Assembly (NCBI RefSeq): GCF_032191465.1
Contig: NZ_JAQOUE010000001.1
Coordinates: forward strand, 310,001-374,000
Direction: 5' to 3'
DNA: 64,000 nt
Origin: Candidatus Nitronereus thalassa
GTDB lineage: Bacteria > Nitrospirota > Nitrospiria > Nitrospirales > UBA8639
The position numbers and the translations under genes were made by a program. A model generated the notes under the pieces. That model was not told the origin of the DNA. It saw only the letters and a program-made list of their open reading frames with translations, and did no database searches. This document shows, piece by piece, positions 17,304-25,714 of the stretch (the first letter of the stretch is position 1; every line of letters begins with the position of its first letter).

Positions 17304-17636
17304 ATGGAGATTTCTGGTTACTGGGAAAAAGATGCCCGGGTGATTTCTCTTTCTGGTGAAATTGACCCATCAGAATGGAAGGTGCTGGAAGCCGCTTTTC
17401 TTGCGGCGCAAGTTGCGCAACGGCGACATATTGTTTTGAATCTAAGCCAAATGGTTGGTGCAGAACCATGGATCATTGTGAAACTGTTTTTCAGTTATCT
17501 GCAGCTTCGGCAACAGGGGATTCGATTAAGTTTAGTCAACCCCCAACCCTTTATCCGCAAAAAGTTAGAACCCACCAATATTCCCGCGTTTGTCGATTAC
17601 TTCTCCACCGAGCAAGAGGCATTGAAAGCCGCCTAA
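17304..17636 (+). CDS. STAS-domain protein (anti-sigma-antagonist-like)
   Basis: 110 residues after an excellent ribosome site (AAGGAGGG, 7 nt before ATG). The fold pattern matches STAS: MEISGYWEKDARVISLSGEI, a strand RRHIVLNLSQM and helices with SYLQLRQQGIRLSLVNP. The phosphorylatable Ser of SpoIIAA (usually D-S/T after the LNLS.. strand) is not evident; the equivalent site reads LNLSQMVGAEPW. No kinase or anti-sigma factor is adjacent. May instead be a scaffold or lipid-binding STAS protein. Confidence 0.78.
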   Translation: MEISGYWEKDARVISLSGEIDPSEWKVLEAAFLAAQVAQRRHIVLNLSQMVGAEPWIIVKLFFSYLQLRQQGIRLSLVNPQPFIRKKLEPTNIPAFVDYFSTEQEALKAA

Positions 17637-17795
17637 CCTTTCAAAAATTCGTTAATTAAACTTCTATCTCTGACCTTTGACGCGATTGCTTCGTAATTTG
17701 TTAGACTAAAGAGCGGCTTGGAATCAAAGAAGAATTACGCCTGAAAAAGTGGCCTTGGTTTCAACCTTGAGAATTATTGTGTCCATGTGAATGGG

Positions 17796-17801
17796 AAGGA
17801 G
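17796..17801 (+). promoter_or_regulatory. Ribosome-binding site deciding the FKBP start
   Basis: AAGGAG lies 6 nt before the ATG at 17808, making that ATG the likely start rather than the in-frame GTG at 17787, which lies upstream of this site. Confidence 0.6.
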
Positions 17802-17807
17802 CCGGTG

Positions 17808-18359
17808 ATGATAGGTGGTCAATTATTTTTGGTTCGATGGATGGTGCTGATTGGACTGTTGTTTTGGGTGAATTCTATTTCACCAGTTAATGCAGAAAGC
17901 CAAAGTAGTCCCACGGTGAGGGCCGGCAAACAGGTATCTTTTGAATATACTCTCCGCTTAGATGACCAAAAAATATTGGATTCCAATGTTGATGGTGAGC
18001 CGATTTCCTATCTTCATGGTCTTGAACAATTGATGCCTGGCCTTGAAAATGGTCTTGAAGGATTAGGGGTGGGGGAGTCCAAGAAAATTATCGTCCAGCC
18101 AGAAGATGGGTACGGACCTATCGATGAACATGCGTTTATGGAGGCGGATCGGGCGCGTATTCCCCAAGAATCGTTACATGTGGGGGCCATTGTTGAAGGC
18201 CGGGATAGTACGGGGCGTCCGCTGTATCCCCGCATCAAGGAAATTAGGGAGACTGAAGTCATTCTTGATTACAATCATCCTTTAGCAGGAAAAGTGTTGT
18301 ATTTTGATGTGAGGGTCTTGGACATTAAAAAACCCGAGGTTCCTCCGCATCATGAATAA
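17808..18359 (+). CDS. Periplasmic FKBP-type peptidyl-prolyl isomerase (SlyD-like)
   Basis: 183 residues. A signal peptide (FLVRWMVLIGLLFWVNSISP, cleaved near VNA|ES) precedes an FKBP domain: KQVSFEYTLRLDDQKILDSN, EQLMPGLENGLEGLGVGESK, and the C-terminal HPLAGKVLYFDVRVLDI. Between the halves sits an insert (EDGYGPIDEHAFMEADRARI) of the SlyD 'insert-in-flap' kind, which gives chaperone activity in that family. Thus an exported SlyD-like folding helper. It ends before a convergent O-methyltransferase gene. Confidence 0.88.
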   Translation: MIGGQLFLVRWMVLIGLLFWVNSISPVNAESQSSPTVRAGKQVSFEYTLRLDDQKILDSNVDGEPISYLHGLEQLMPGLENGLEGLGVGESKKIIVQPEDGYGPIDEHAFMEADRARIPQESLHVGAIVEGRDSTGRPLYPRIKEIRETEVILDYNHPLAGKVLYFDVRVLDIKKPEVPPHHE

Positions 18360-18382
18360 CCCATGGGGCTATTACGGTAGAC

Positions 18383-19393
18383 TTACTTAATTCCGATCAC
18401 CATCGAATCCGGACCGGCCAGGTGCTCAACTCGCATTTCTCGAAATCCTGTTTCTTTCATCCAGCCACAACAATCTGCCCCGGTGTAATCAAAGCCTCCA
18501 GGTAATTCAATTAGCATATTAAGACTCATGAGCAGTCCAAAGGCATTCTCACGCCGTTCATCGTCGATCAGTGCTTCGAACACTATTAAGGCACCGCCCG
18601 CAGGCAAGGCATCATAGGCTTTTTTCAACAACATTCTCTTTTGCGCCAGATCCCAATCATGCAGAATATGTCCCATGGATAAGACATCGGCGTGAGGTAA
18701 CGGATCGTGGAAAAAGTCTCCAGGTATAAACTTAAACCGGTCGCTGAGCCCAAACGAGGCGAGGTATTCTTCAAAGATTGTTCCAGTGAGGGGTAAATCA
18801 AAGCCCCCACCCGTAAGATGTGGATGGGCTTTCGCCACTTGTGCAATCAGTCCGCCTTGAGCCGAGCCAATGTCCACATAGGTCTGATATTTTGCCCAAG
18901 GAAACTTTCGGGCAATGGCCATACTGGCTCCCATGCTAATGCCGGTCATGGATTGCAAAAAACTTTTCAGTTTGGCTGGATCGCTATAGAGCGTTTCGAA
19001 AAAATTTCCTCCTTCTTTTGCTTCATTTTGCGGCTTTCCGGTTTTGAGCCCCTCGGTGAGCGATCCCCAAAATCGATACAACCTTGCATTGGACATTTCC
19101 AAAAATCCACCAATGTATGAGGGTTTTGCCTTATCCAGAAATTGGTCGGCATCTGAAGTATTGGAGTATTTCCCCCCATGGCGTTCCAACATGCCTAATG
19201 CGACTAACGCATCAAAAAAATCTCGTGCGCTTCGAGGATGAAGGCAGAGCTGTTGTTGTAAGGTGTCAGCATCTAAAGGGTGCTTCGCTAGGACGGTAAA
19301 CACTTCCAGTTCCACGGCACTGAGCAAGGTCTTGGCTCCCCAAAATGCCATGCCAAGTTGCATGATTTTTTCTGGTGTTGGGATGGGAGGCAT
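18383..19393 (-). CDS. SAM-dependent O-methyltransferase (winged-helix dimerisation type)
   Basis: 336 residues. The N-terminal helical/winged-helix part ([40 protein letters not shown]) is the dimerisation domain of the acetylserotonin/caffeate O-methyltransferase family. SAM motif I is [17 protein letters not shown], followed by GFDLP and a post-motif [20 protein letters not shown]. The HDWD in [12 protein letters not shown] carries the catalytic-type His. Substrate unknown; relatives act on small phenolics, quinone-like or carotenoid-type compounds. It is transcribed divergently from hemW across 202 bases. Confidence 0.87.
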   Translation of the reverse strand: MPPIPTPEKIMQLGMAFWGAKTLLSAVELEVFTVLAKHPLDADTLQQQLCLHPRSARDFFDALVALGMLERHGGKYSNTSDADQFLDKAKPSYIGGFLEMSNARLYRFWGSLTEGLKTGKPQNEAKEGGNFFETLYSDPAKLKSFLQSMTGISMGASMAIARKFPWAKYQTYVDIGSAQGGLIAQVAKAHPHLTGGGFDLPLTGTIFEEYLASFGLSDRFKFIPGDFFHDPLPHADVLSMGHILHDWDLAQKRMLLKKAYDALPAGGALIVFEALIDDERRENAFGLLMSLNMLIELPGGFDYTGADCCGWMKETGFREMRVEHLAGPDSMVIGIK

Positions 19394-19595
19394 GAGGATA
19401 CTTCCTTTTGAAATGGTCAGGATTTGGAAAATTCAGACAATACCATTAAAAATATGTCGTAAGAAGAAGGGGGCATTCATCATATTGGTTTTACCCCAAT
19501 GATGTTCGAGGAGCAAGAAGCGTGTGGTTTGTGTACGAACGGAGAAGCGGTTGCGCTGATGTATCCCCCTCAGTACACTCGATTTGAGGTTGTAA

Positions 19596-20771
19596 ATGAA
19601 CAGTACATCTTTGCAAGAAATTCTTTCTAAACAATCGAACCCGAGTCTGGGGTTGTACATTCACATTCCCTTTTGTCGGGTTCGATGCCAATTTTGTGCT
19701 TTCTATGTGCAGATACAACAGGAAGAAAAGATTCTGGCCTTCCTGACAGGGCTGGAAAGGGAAATTACATTGTATGGAAAAAAGGTTGGATTGGAAAATG
19801 TTCCCGTCACTTCAGTGTATTTCGGGGGAGGAACGCCGACGGTGTTGTCCTCCAGGCAACTGCTTCATATTTTGGATGGAATACACTCCAACTTTTCAGT
19901 TCAAAGTGATGCTGAAATCTCTCTGGAGGCTCACCCTGGGGCAATGAATCGTGAAGATTTAGATTCGCTACGATCCGGTGGTTTCAATCGGCTCAGCATA
20001 GGGGCTCAATCATTTGATGATCGAGAATTGCTTCAATTGGGGGGGCGATCCATGAGCCTTACCACCCATGCGGCGGTGGAAGCGGCTCGTCAGTCTGGAT
20101 TTGAGAATATCAGCCTGGACCTCATGTATGGATTTCCCGGACATACCACTCCTTCCTGGAAGCGCACTCTAGACGTCACGATAACCTTGGCACCGACTCA
20201 TCTGTCTTGTTATGCGTTTACCGTTGATGAAGGTTCGCAAGTGTACGAAAAGGTAGAGGGTGGGACTCTGTGTGCTCCCGATGAGGAAATGCAAACCAGG
20301 CTTGCAGAGTTTACACGTGAGTACCTAACGGTAGCCGGGTATCAACAATACGAAATTTCCAATTTCTGTCGTCAGGGTTTTCCGTGTCACCATAATCTTC
20401 GGTATTGGCAAGGTGATTCGTATTTAGGATTAGGCCCCAGCGCACAGTCCTTTGTCAGTGGGGTACGATTTGGGAATTTAGCGGATCTCGACTTGTATGG
20501 CTCCACATTAGCTGGAGGGGCCGTCCCTGTGGAGCAAGTCGAAGTGCTCGATCCCCAAGAAATACAGCGTGAGCTTATTGTTTTTGGTCTAAGAACGATT
20601 CAGGGCGTACCTATGGAACATATTCAGAATCTTTCCCGTGGGGATGTTCAATGGGATCGGGCCTTAAATACCTTGAAAAGTCAGGGACTACTGGCGGAGG
20701 CTGAGGGATGTATGCATTTAACGAATAAAGGGATTCAATTCGCCGATAACGTGGCAGTAACGCTGTTATAG
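19596..20771 (+). CDS. hemW: Radical SAM HemW-like protein
   Basis: 391 residues. The radical-SAM cluster motif is CRVRCQFC in YIHIPFCRVRCQFCAF, with GGGTPTVL next and SIGAQSFDDREL, SLDLMYGFPGHT and HHNLRYWQGDSYLGLGPSA following. These fit the HemW/HemN-like group. HemW proteins lack the N-terminal segment of true HemN and are thought to be haem chaperones rather than coproporphyrinogen oxidases. The motif start near residue 25 and the length of about 390 favour HemW. It ends 12 bases before a convergent small gene. Confidence 0.88.
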   Translation: MNSTSLQEILSKQSNPSLGLYIHIPFCRVRCQFCAFYVQIQQEEKILAFLTGLEREITLYGKKVGLENVPVTSVYFGGGTPTVLSSRQLLHILDGIHSNFSVQSDAEISLEAHPGAMNREDLDSLRSGGFNRLSIGAQSFDDRELLQLGGRSMSLTTHAAVEAARQSGFENISLDLMYGFPGHTTPSWKRTLDVTITLAPTHLSCYAFTVDEGSQVYEKVEGGTLCAPDEEMQTRLAEFTREYLTVAGYQQYEISNFCRQGFPCHHNLRYWQGDSYLGLGPSAQSFVSGVRFGNLADLDLYGSTLAGGAVPVEQVEVLDPQEIQRELIVFGLRTIQGVPMEHIQNLSRGDVQWDRALNTLKSQGLLAEAEGCMHLTNKGIQFADNVAVTLL

Positions 20772-20783
20772 CTATCGGCCAGG

Positions 20784-21092
20784 TTAATTCTGATCCGGTT
20801 GACTGACTTCTTCCGAATCCTTCTTGTCCATGGTTCGACACAAATCATCAAGCCATTTCCCAGAGCATTCTAAGATTTCGCGGATCATCGGTTCTGGGTG
20901 TTTGGTCCGCCGAATGGTCCATTGGCAAACATATTCCAACAAATGTTCTCGATCAAATGTTTGTGTTGATGTCTGAGCCAGGCTGGTCAATTCCTGGAGG
21001 CCGGTTTCGACAATATCTTCGATGGTGTCTCGACTGTGAGATGTTCGTGCGGTGACGTACTGGATTACCCGCTGGATTTCTTGTGGTTCCAT
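20784..21092 (-). CDS. Small hypothetical protein
   Basis: 102 residues, acidic at the C-terminus (DKKDSEEVSQPDQN), all-helical in appearance, with a repeated pattern: two halves with IQYVTARTSHSRDTIEDIVE and VCQWTIRRTKHPEPMIREIL. The halves look like an internal duplication of a helix pair (V/I-T-x-R-T-x-H-x-x-x-x-I-x-x-I). I do not recognise the family. No clear ribosome site, but codon use and the ATG start are consistent with a gene. Confidence 0.6.
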   Translation of the reverse strand: MEPQEIQRVIQYVTARTSHSRDTIEDIVETGLQELTSLAQTSTQTFDREHLLEYVCQWTIRRTKHPEPMIREILECSGKWLDDLCRTMDKKDSEEVSQPDQN

Positions 21093-21286
21093 AAGGAAAA
21101 TATCAAGAGGGGGTTATCATGATAAAAAGCCGTGATATTGTGAATGGGATTCATTGTATGCATCTCACCTAAAAACTCTCAAGCGTCATACAAAAGCTCT
21201 CTTTTCTTTACTACTTAGATGCTTAAAAATTAGGCATTTTGCTAGGTTCAGCTTGGTTCTTGGTTGGTGGGTTTTTATAAACATGG

Positions 21287-21295
21287 TTATCCACA
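21287..21295 (+). promoter_or_regulatory. DnaA box, perfect consensus
   Basis: TTATCCACA matches the strong DnaA-box consensus TTATNCACA exactly. It lies just upstream of a run of A/T-only sequence. Confidence 0.55.
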
Positions 21296-21508
21296 TTGGA
21301 TCAACAGAAGTTGTGGAAACTGCATTAAAAAATACACGAAATATTTCTATTTTAAAAAATTTAAGTTATTCTTTAGGTAATTGCATTTCGTCCATATTTT
21401 ACAAGCATATTAAGCTGTTTATTATATGAAGTGTTGACTGGGTGTTGTAAATGAAGTCACAGAAAACTAAAAGTAAGACTTGAATGGAAGAATAGAGTAT
21501 AGAAATCG

Positions 21509-21517
21509 TTATCCACA
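21509..21517 (+). promoter_or_regulatory. DnaA box, perfect consensus
   Basis: A second TTATCCACA in the same orientation, 222 bases from the first, on the other side of the A/T-rich stretch. Confidence 0.55.
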
Positions 21518-21613
21518 GAATTCAGCAGGGTTTTTTCATTGACGTTTGGGATTATTCCCATAAGTACAGAAGAATATGGAATTAGGAGAAATTATTCCCC
21601 TTTGAAATGTTAG

Positions 21614-22138
21614 CTAGGATCCCCCAAATTTCCATATGCTTTGAATTCCCAAGACGATCAGAGTAAGGATTGCTCCCACAGAAATAAAGAGGAGCAAGGT
21701 CAGTCCTATCACAAACACCCAGTCTCCTGATGTGGTAGGGGAGGCGCTGCGGGTAGTATGCCGGCGCAACAATTGTGCGTTTTTTTCATTGCTGCGAAAC
21801 CAAACTGAAAACAAGTCTCCAAAGCCCGGTATGGCGCCAATGACGGTATTCAGTCCCATGTTGAGCGCCATTCGTACCATAATAATTTTGGGAACCTGTA
21901 ATTGGGTGGCGAGAAATAGGATTGAGGAACCAATCAGATTAGCGATAATGTCCCCGGCACCGGGAAGAAGGCCGAGCAGGGGGTCTAGGCCGATTCGTAT
22001 GCGTGTCCCTGGGATCAAAAATGCGGAATCCATGAGACGTGCGATAAAATCGGCGAAGGCTCGAATTTGTTCGCGATCCTGGTCTTCTTCAAGAACTGGT
22101 TCAACCGTCGGTCTTCTATATTTTGTCTGATCATCCAT
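21614..22138 (-). CDS. DUF4112 membrane protein
   Basis: 174 residues from the ATG at 22138 (a TTG two codons earlier at 22144 also reads in frame). DUF4112 signature: FADFIARLMDSAFLIPGTRI followed by GLDPLLGLLPGAGDIIANLI and NTVIGAIPGFGDLFSVWFRS. Two or three hydrophobic helices, one at the C-terminus (VIGLTLLLFISVGAILTLIV). Inner-membrane protein of unknown role. Upstream it faces the DUF2779 gene divergently across 150 bases. Confidence 0.85.
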   Translation of the reverse strand: MDDQTKYRRPTVEPVLEEDQDREQIRAFADFIARLMDSAFLIPGTRIRIGLDPLLGLLPGAGDIIANLIGSSILFLATQLQVPKIIMVRMALNMGLNTVIGAIPGFGDLFSVWFRSNEKNAQLLRRHTTRSASPTTSGDWVFVIGLTLLLFISVGAILTLIVLGIQSIWKFGGS

Positions 22139-22288
22139 ATTCAAAATTCTGTATCTCTATGGTAGAGAAATGGTAACGCCCGATGAGGGCTTCATTCAAC
22201 CGACAAGATTCTCTTGACACTTGTCCGAATTGAGGGGCACTGTAGGGTCTTGGGTGAAAAACGTTTATAATTTCAATAGATCGTATTC

Positions 22289-23806
22289 ATGAATACCTTT
22301 ATTCCGCGCCCACCCCGTTTGTCAAAATCCCGTTTTCTCTCTGGTCTACAATGCGAAAAAAGGCTGTATTTTGAAGCGCATGCTCCTGAATTAGCCAGTG
22401 AGATCGATGGCCAACGTCAAGCCATGCTGGATATGGGGCGGCACATTGGTGATACGGCCCAATTATGTTTTCCTGGTGGGCAACTCGTGACCGAGGGATA
22501 TCGTCAATCCGGAGCAGCTTTGGAACGGACGGCGACCCTCATGGCCAACCCTGACATTCCCGCGATTTTTGAAGCAGCATTTCAATATGAAGGAACCCTT
22601 ATCCGAGTCGATATTCTCGAAAGAACCGCGGAGCAGACCTGGCGGCTCATCGAGGTCAAGGCGTCTTCCCGGGTGAAGGCTGTCCATTTTGATGATTTGG
22701 CTGTTCAGGCCTATGTGTTACAGGGGGCGGGAATTGCCATCTCCAACATTTGTTTAATGCACATGAATCGGCATTATGTCTATCAGGGGGATGAGGTGGA
22801 TCTTCGGCAGCTCTTTGCCATTGAGGATCTTACGGAAGCCATACTCCCGCGATTACTTGAAATTCCCAGTCAATTAGAACGCATGCGCGCCCTGTTGTTG
22901 AGGGAAAATCCTCCGGAGAGAGAGCCAGATGGCCATTGCCATACGCCTTATGAGTGTCCCTTTTGGGATCATTGCACCAAGGGAAAATCTGAACGATGGA
23001 TTTTTTATTTGCCCGGGACAAAGGACGTGGTCAGACGAATGATGAAGCAGGGAATCGAGCGAATCGACGATATTCCCTCCCGGATAAAATTGTCGGCCTT
23101 GCAGCAGCGCATGAAAGATAATGTCGAGTGGATTTCCCCTGAACTTCCACACATTTTGTCATCGGTGGAATATCCTGTACATCATTTGGATTTTGAAACA
23201 TTCATGCCGGCGATTCCCCTGTACCCACGAACTCGTCCTTACCAACCAATTCCCACCCAATGGTCGAATCATGTGGAATTTGAGAACTTTCAATTACGCC
23301 ACGAGACCTATTTATGTACCGATCCGCACGACCCGAGGGAGGATTTGGCTCGGGCTCTTCTCGATTCCTTGGGGACAGTCGGAAGTATTTGTGTGTATTC
23401 CGATTATGAAAAATATGTATTAACAGCACTGGCCGAAGCTTTGCCATCGTTGCGTACCGAACTCCTTCAGTTAACCCGCCGCCTGTGGGACCTTCTGGCG
23501 GTGATTCAATCACATTATTACCACCCCGGTTTCGGAGGGTCGTTTTCTATAAAGTCGGTATTGCCCACATTGGTGCCTTCGTTAAGTTATTCGAATTTAG
23601 AAATCCAAAATGGAGCCTCAGCATCTGGCATCTATCATCAGATGGTTTTTCGGGAAACCGATTGGGTGGAACAGCAGAGATTAGAGGCAGCACTACACGA
23701 ATATTGTGCGCGAGATACCTTGGGAATGGTGGAATTGCGTCGGGTGTTGGCTGAGAAGGCACGACGCATGGCGCCTTCCCCAACATCACCGACTCATTCT
23801 GCTTGA
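22289..23806 (+). CDS. DUF2779 protein: RecB/Cas4-like nuclease plus DEDD-exonuclease-like domain
   Basis: 505 residues. The N-terminal part has LSKSRFLSGLQCEKRLYFEA and a PD-(D/E)xK core: a Glu-x-Lys in LIEVKASSRVKAVHFDDLAV, followed by YVLQGAGI. CHTPYECPFWDHC supplies Cys residues that, with the N-terminal QCEK Cys, could hold an iron-sulfur cluster as in Cas4/AddB. The C-terminal part reads as an RNase-H-like exonuclease: HHLDFETFMPAIP (DxE), VYSDYEKYVLTAL and HEYCARDTLGMVELRR. Such proteins are presumed DNA-processing nucleases; DUF2779 has no proven function that I know of. No cas genes are near. Confidence 0.82.
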   Translation: MNTFIPRPPRLSKSRFLSGLQCEKRLYFEAHAPELASEIDGQRQAMLDMGRHIGDTAQLCFPGGQLVTEGYRQSGAALERTATLMANPDIPAIFEAAFQYEGTLIRVDILERTAEQTWRLIEVKASSRVKAVHFDDLAVQAYVLQGAGIAISNICLMHMNRHYVYQGDEVDLRQLFAIEDLTEAILPRLLEIPSQLERMRALLLRENPPEREPDGHCHTPYECPFWDHCTKGKSERWIFYLPGTKDVVRRMMKQGIERIDDIPSRIKLSALQQRMKDNVEWISPELPHILSSVEYPVHHLDFETFMPAIPLYPRTRPYQPIPTQWSNHVEFENFQLRHETYLCTDPHDPREDLARALLDSLGTVGSICVYSDYEKYVLTALAEALPSLRTELLQLTRRLWDLLAVIQSHYYHPGFGGSFSIKSVLPTLVPSLSYSNLEIQNGASASGIYHQMVFRETDWVEQQRLEAALHEYCARDTLGMVELRRVLAEKARRMAPSPTSPTHSA

Positions 23807-23999
23807 TGTTGAATGGGCTGCAGGCTTAAATGTCGATGACCCTGAGCCCAAATCTCCTCCATTGACCCAATGTGACCACCTTGTTAGAATCGGCCCACAT
23901 GTCATACTATTGGGCATGCGCGGTGAAAGAATTGCCAGTGCCAAGTCCCTCCGTACCCGACGCATGCTTCCCTTATTCACACACTCATAAACTGTGATC

Positions 24000-24461
24000 A
24001 TGATTCGGATTCTGGTCTTGCACGGTCCAAACTTAAATATGCTTGGGGTGCGTGAAGAGAATATTTACGGAACTCAAACCCTCAATGATATCAATGGTAT
24101 GCTTGCCACATGGGCCAAGGATGCCGGGGTTCACCTCGAAGCTAAACAATCCAATCGTGAAGGGGAATTGGTCACCTGGATCCAGGAGGCCAGGGGGCAG
24201 TTTGACGCTATTGTCATCAATCCCGCTGCCTATACTCACACCAGTATCGCCTTACGAGATGCGGTCTTAAGTGCGGAGATGCCGACCGTAGAGGTCCATC
24301 TTTCAAATATTTATCAGCGAGAAGAATTCAGACAGCACTCCTATTTAGCAGGAGTGGCGCTTGGGCAGATCAGCGGTTTTGGCTCAACCAGCTACTTATT
24401 AGGGGTGCAGGCTGCCCTTGATCATATCCAATCAAAACTACAATCTTCACCCTCATCGTAA
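24000..24461 (+). CDS. aroQ: 3-Dehydroquinate dehydratase, type II
   Basis: I start at the ATG at 24000 ([13 protein letters not shown]); a GTG two codons upstream at 23994 is equally in frame. 153 residues. Catalytic elements of the type II enzyme: [20 protein letters not shown] (Tyr), [17 protein letters not shown] (His), [20 protein letters not shown] (Arg, His). It performs the third step of the shikimate pathway. It opens the conserved gene string aroQ-efp-accB-accC. Confidence 0.94.
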   Translation: MIRILVLHGPNLNMLGVREENIYGTQTLNDINGMLATWAKDAGVHLEAKQSNREGELVTWIQEARGQFDAIVINPAAYTHTSIALRDAVLSAEMPTVEVHLSNIYQREEFRQHSYLAGVALGQISGFGSTSYLLGVQAALDHIQSKLQSSPSS

Positions 24462-24507
24462 GGAAACGGTCGAGGGAGATCATCAGCATTGAAAAGGATG
24501 AGATATT

Positions 24508-25068
24508 GTGATTTCAACATCTGAATTTAGAAATGGCGTCAGGCTTGAGATTGATGGCGCGCCATTTTACATTGTCGAGTTTCAACATGTGAAACCTGGC
24601 AAAGGCGGGGCCTTTGTCCGGACCAAAGTGAAAAATCTGAAAACAGGACAAGTCCTGGAACGCACGTTTCGATCTGGTGAAAAATTTAATGAGCCGGATA
24701 TCGAGGAATTTGCCATGCAGTTTTTGTATGGAAGCGGCGACTCCTATACGTTTATGGATACCAGCACTTATGAACAGGTGACCTATGAAAAAAGTCAACT
24801 TGGAGATAATACCGATTTACTGAAAGAAGAAACCATTGTTCAAATTTTGACCTATCAAGGAAAGCCCATTTCTGTAGAGTTGCCGACGTTTTTGGAGCTT
24901 AAAGTCGTGGAAACTGACCCTGGGGTTCGTGGTGATACGGCGAGTGGGGGAACCAAGCCTGCCGTTGTGGAAACAGGGGCCACGATAAAGGTTCCTCTCT
25001 ATTTGGAATCTGGCGAAGTTATAAAAGTTGACACCAGAAGCCGAGAATATGTTGAACGGGTACGGTAA
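24508..25068 (+). CDS. efp: Translation elongation factor P
   Basis: 186 residues from a GTG at 24508 (ISTSEFRNGVRLEIDGAPFY). Three beta-barrel domains. The modified loop of domain I reads KPGKGGAFVR, with the Lys at the EpmA-lysylation position; the window contains no epmA or epmB. The C-terminus GEVIKVDTRSREYVERV is standard. EF-P relieves ribosome stalling at polyproline; note the PPPPPPPP stretch in the PilP-like protein at 43.3 kb, which should need it. Confidence 0.95.
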   Translation: MISTSEFRNGVRLEIDGAPFYIVEFQHVKPGKGGAFVRTKVKNLKTGQVLERTFRSGEKFNEPDIEEFAMQFLYGSGDSYTFMDTSTYEQVTYEKSQLGDNTDLLKEETIVQILTYQGKPISVELPTFLELKVVETDPGVRGDTASGGTKPAVVETGATIKVPLYLESGEVIKVDTRSREYVERVR

Positions 25069-25135
25069 TCTTAATGGAGATGGCGCCGATTTCATTTTTT
25101 TGAAAAGGGAGTAATTTTTAAAAAATCAGGTTCTT

Positions 25136-25609
25136 ATGAGAAGTGAACAACGTAAAGAGATTCAAGACCTCGTTCAAATTCTTACCGATCAAAATTTGAC
25201 GGAGATCGAGGTTGAACGCAAAGATTTGCGGATTCGAATTCGGAGAGATCATGCGCCAATGATTTCCACTCCGCCAGTATCGGCTCCTCCCGTGATAGAG
25301 TCTGGTGGGGAAACTGCCCCTCAAATTCCTAAGGAATCCTCCGATGTTGGCAATGCCAGACTCTTAACCGTCACATCTCCCATCGTCGGTACCTTTTATC
25401 GTTCACCATCTCCTGATGCGGATGCCTATGTGGAAGAAAATGATATTGTGAGTAAGGGACAGGTTCTTTGTATTGTCGAGGCGATGAAGTTAATGAACGA
25501 GATCGAATCCGAAGCCGATGGGCGTCTGGTCAAAGCGCTTGTTGAAAGTGGGGCCTCAGTGGAATATGGCCAACCTTTATTTTTAATAGACCCCATTACC
25601 ACTTCCTAG
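25136..25609 (+). CDS. accB: Biotin carboxyl carrier protein of acetyl-CoA carboxylase
   Basis: 157 residues. An N-terminal helix ([20 protein letters not shown]), a Pro-rich flexible linker (about 50-75) and a C-terminal biotinyl domain with the biotin-accepting Lys in [12 protein letters not shown]. Carries carboxy-biotin between AccC and the AccAD transferase. Starts 67 bases after efp and is followed by accC after about 105 bases. Confidence 0.95.
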   Translation: MRSEQRKEIQDLVQILTDQNLTEIEVERKDLRIRIRRDHAPMISTPPVSAPPVIESGGETAPQIPKESSDVGNARLLTVTSPIVGTFYRSPSPDADAYVEENDIVSKGQVLCIVEAMKLMNEIESEADGRLVKALVESGASVEYGQPLFLIDPITTS

Positions 25610-25714
25610 CACCATGATGCATTGGGGGGCTCAATGTGACCCCATTCATGAATTCCTCAATTTTTCTTTCGCGTCCCGGAAACGATATTGAAAGTGTGTA
25701 GGTAAAGGATCAAG

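Larger units (their letters stand above)
21093..21613. other. AT-rich intergenic region with two perfect DnaA boxes
   Basis: 521 bases, clearly richer in A/T than the surroundings, especially 21320-21430. It holds TTATCCACA at 21287-21295 and again at 21509-21517, both on the plus strand, and a one-mismatch copy TTATTCCCA at 21552-21560. A 91-codon frame (21154-21429) covers part of it, but it has no domain, odd composition and no good ribosome site. Candidate DnaA-binding region, possibly an origin; see findings. Confidence 0.55.

Noticed and set aside
21154-21429. 91-codon plus-strand frame in the AT-rich gap
   Set aside because: Composition follows the A/T richness, there is no ribosome site or known pattern, and it contains a DnaA box.
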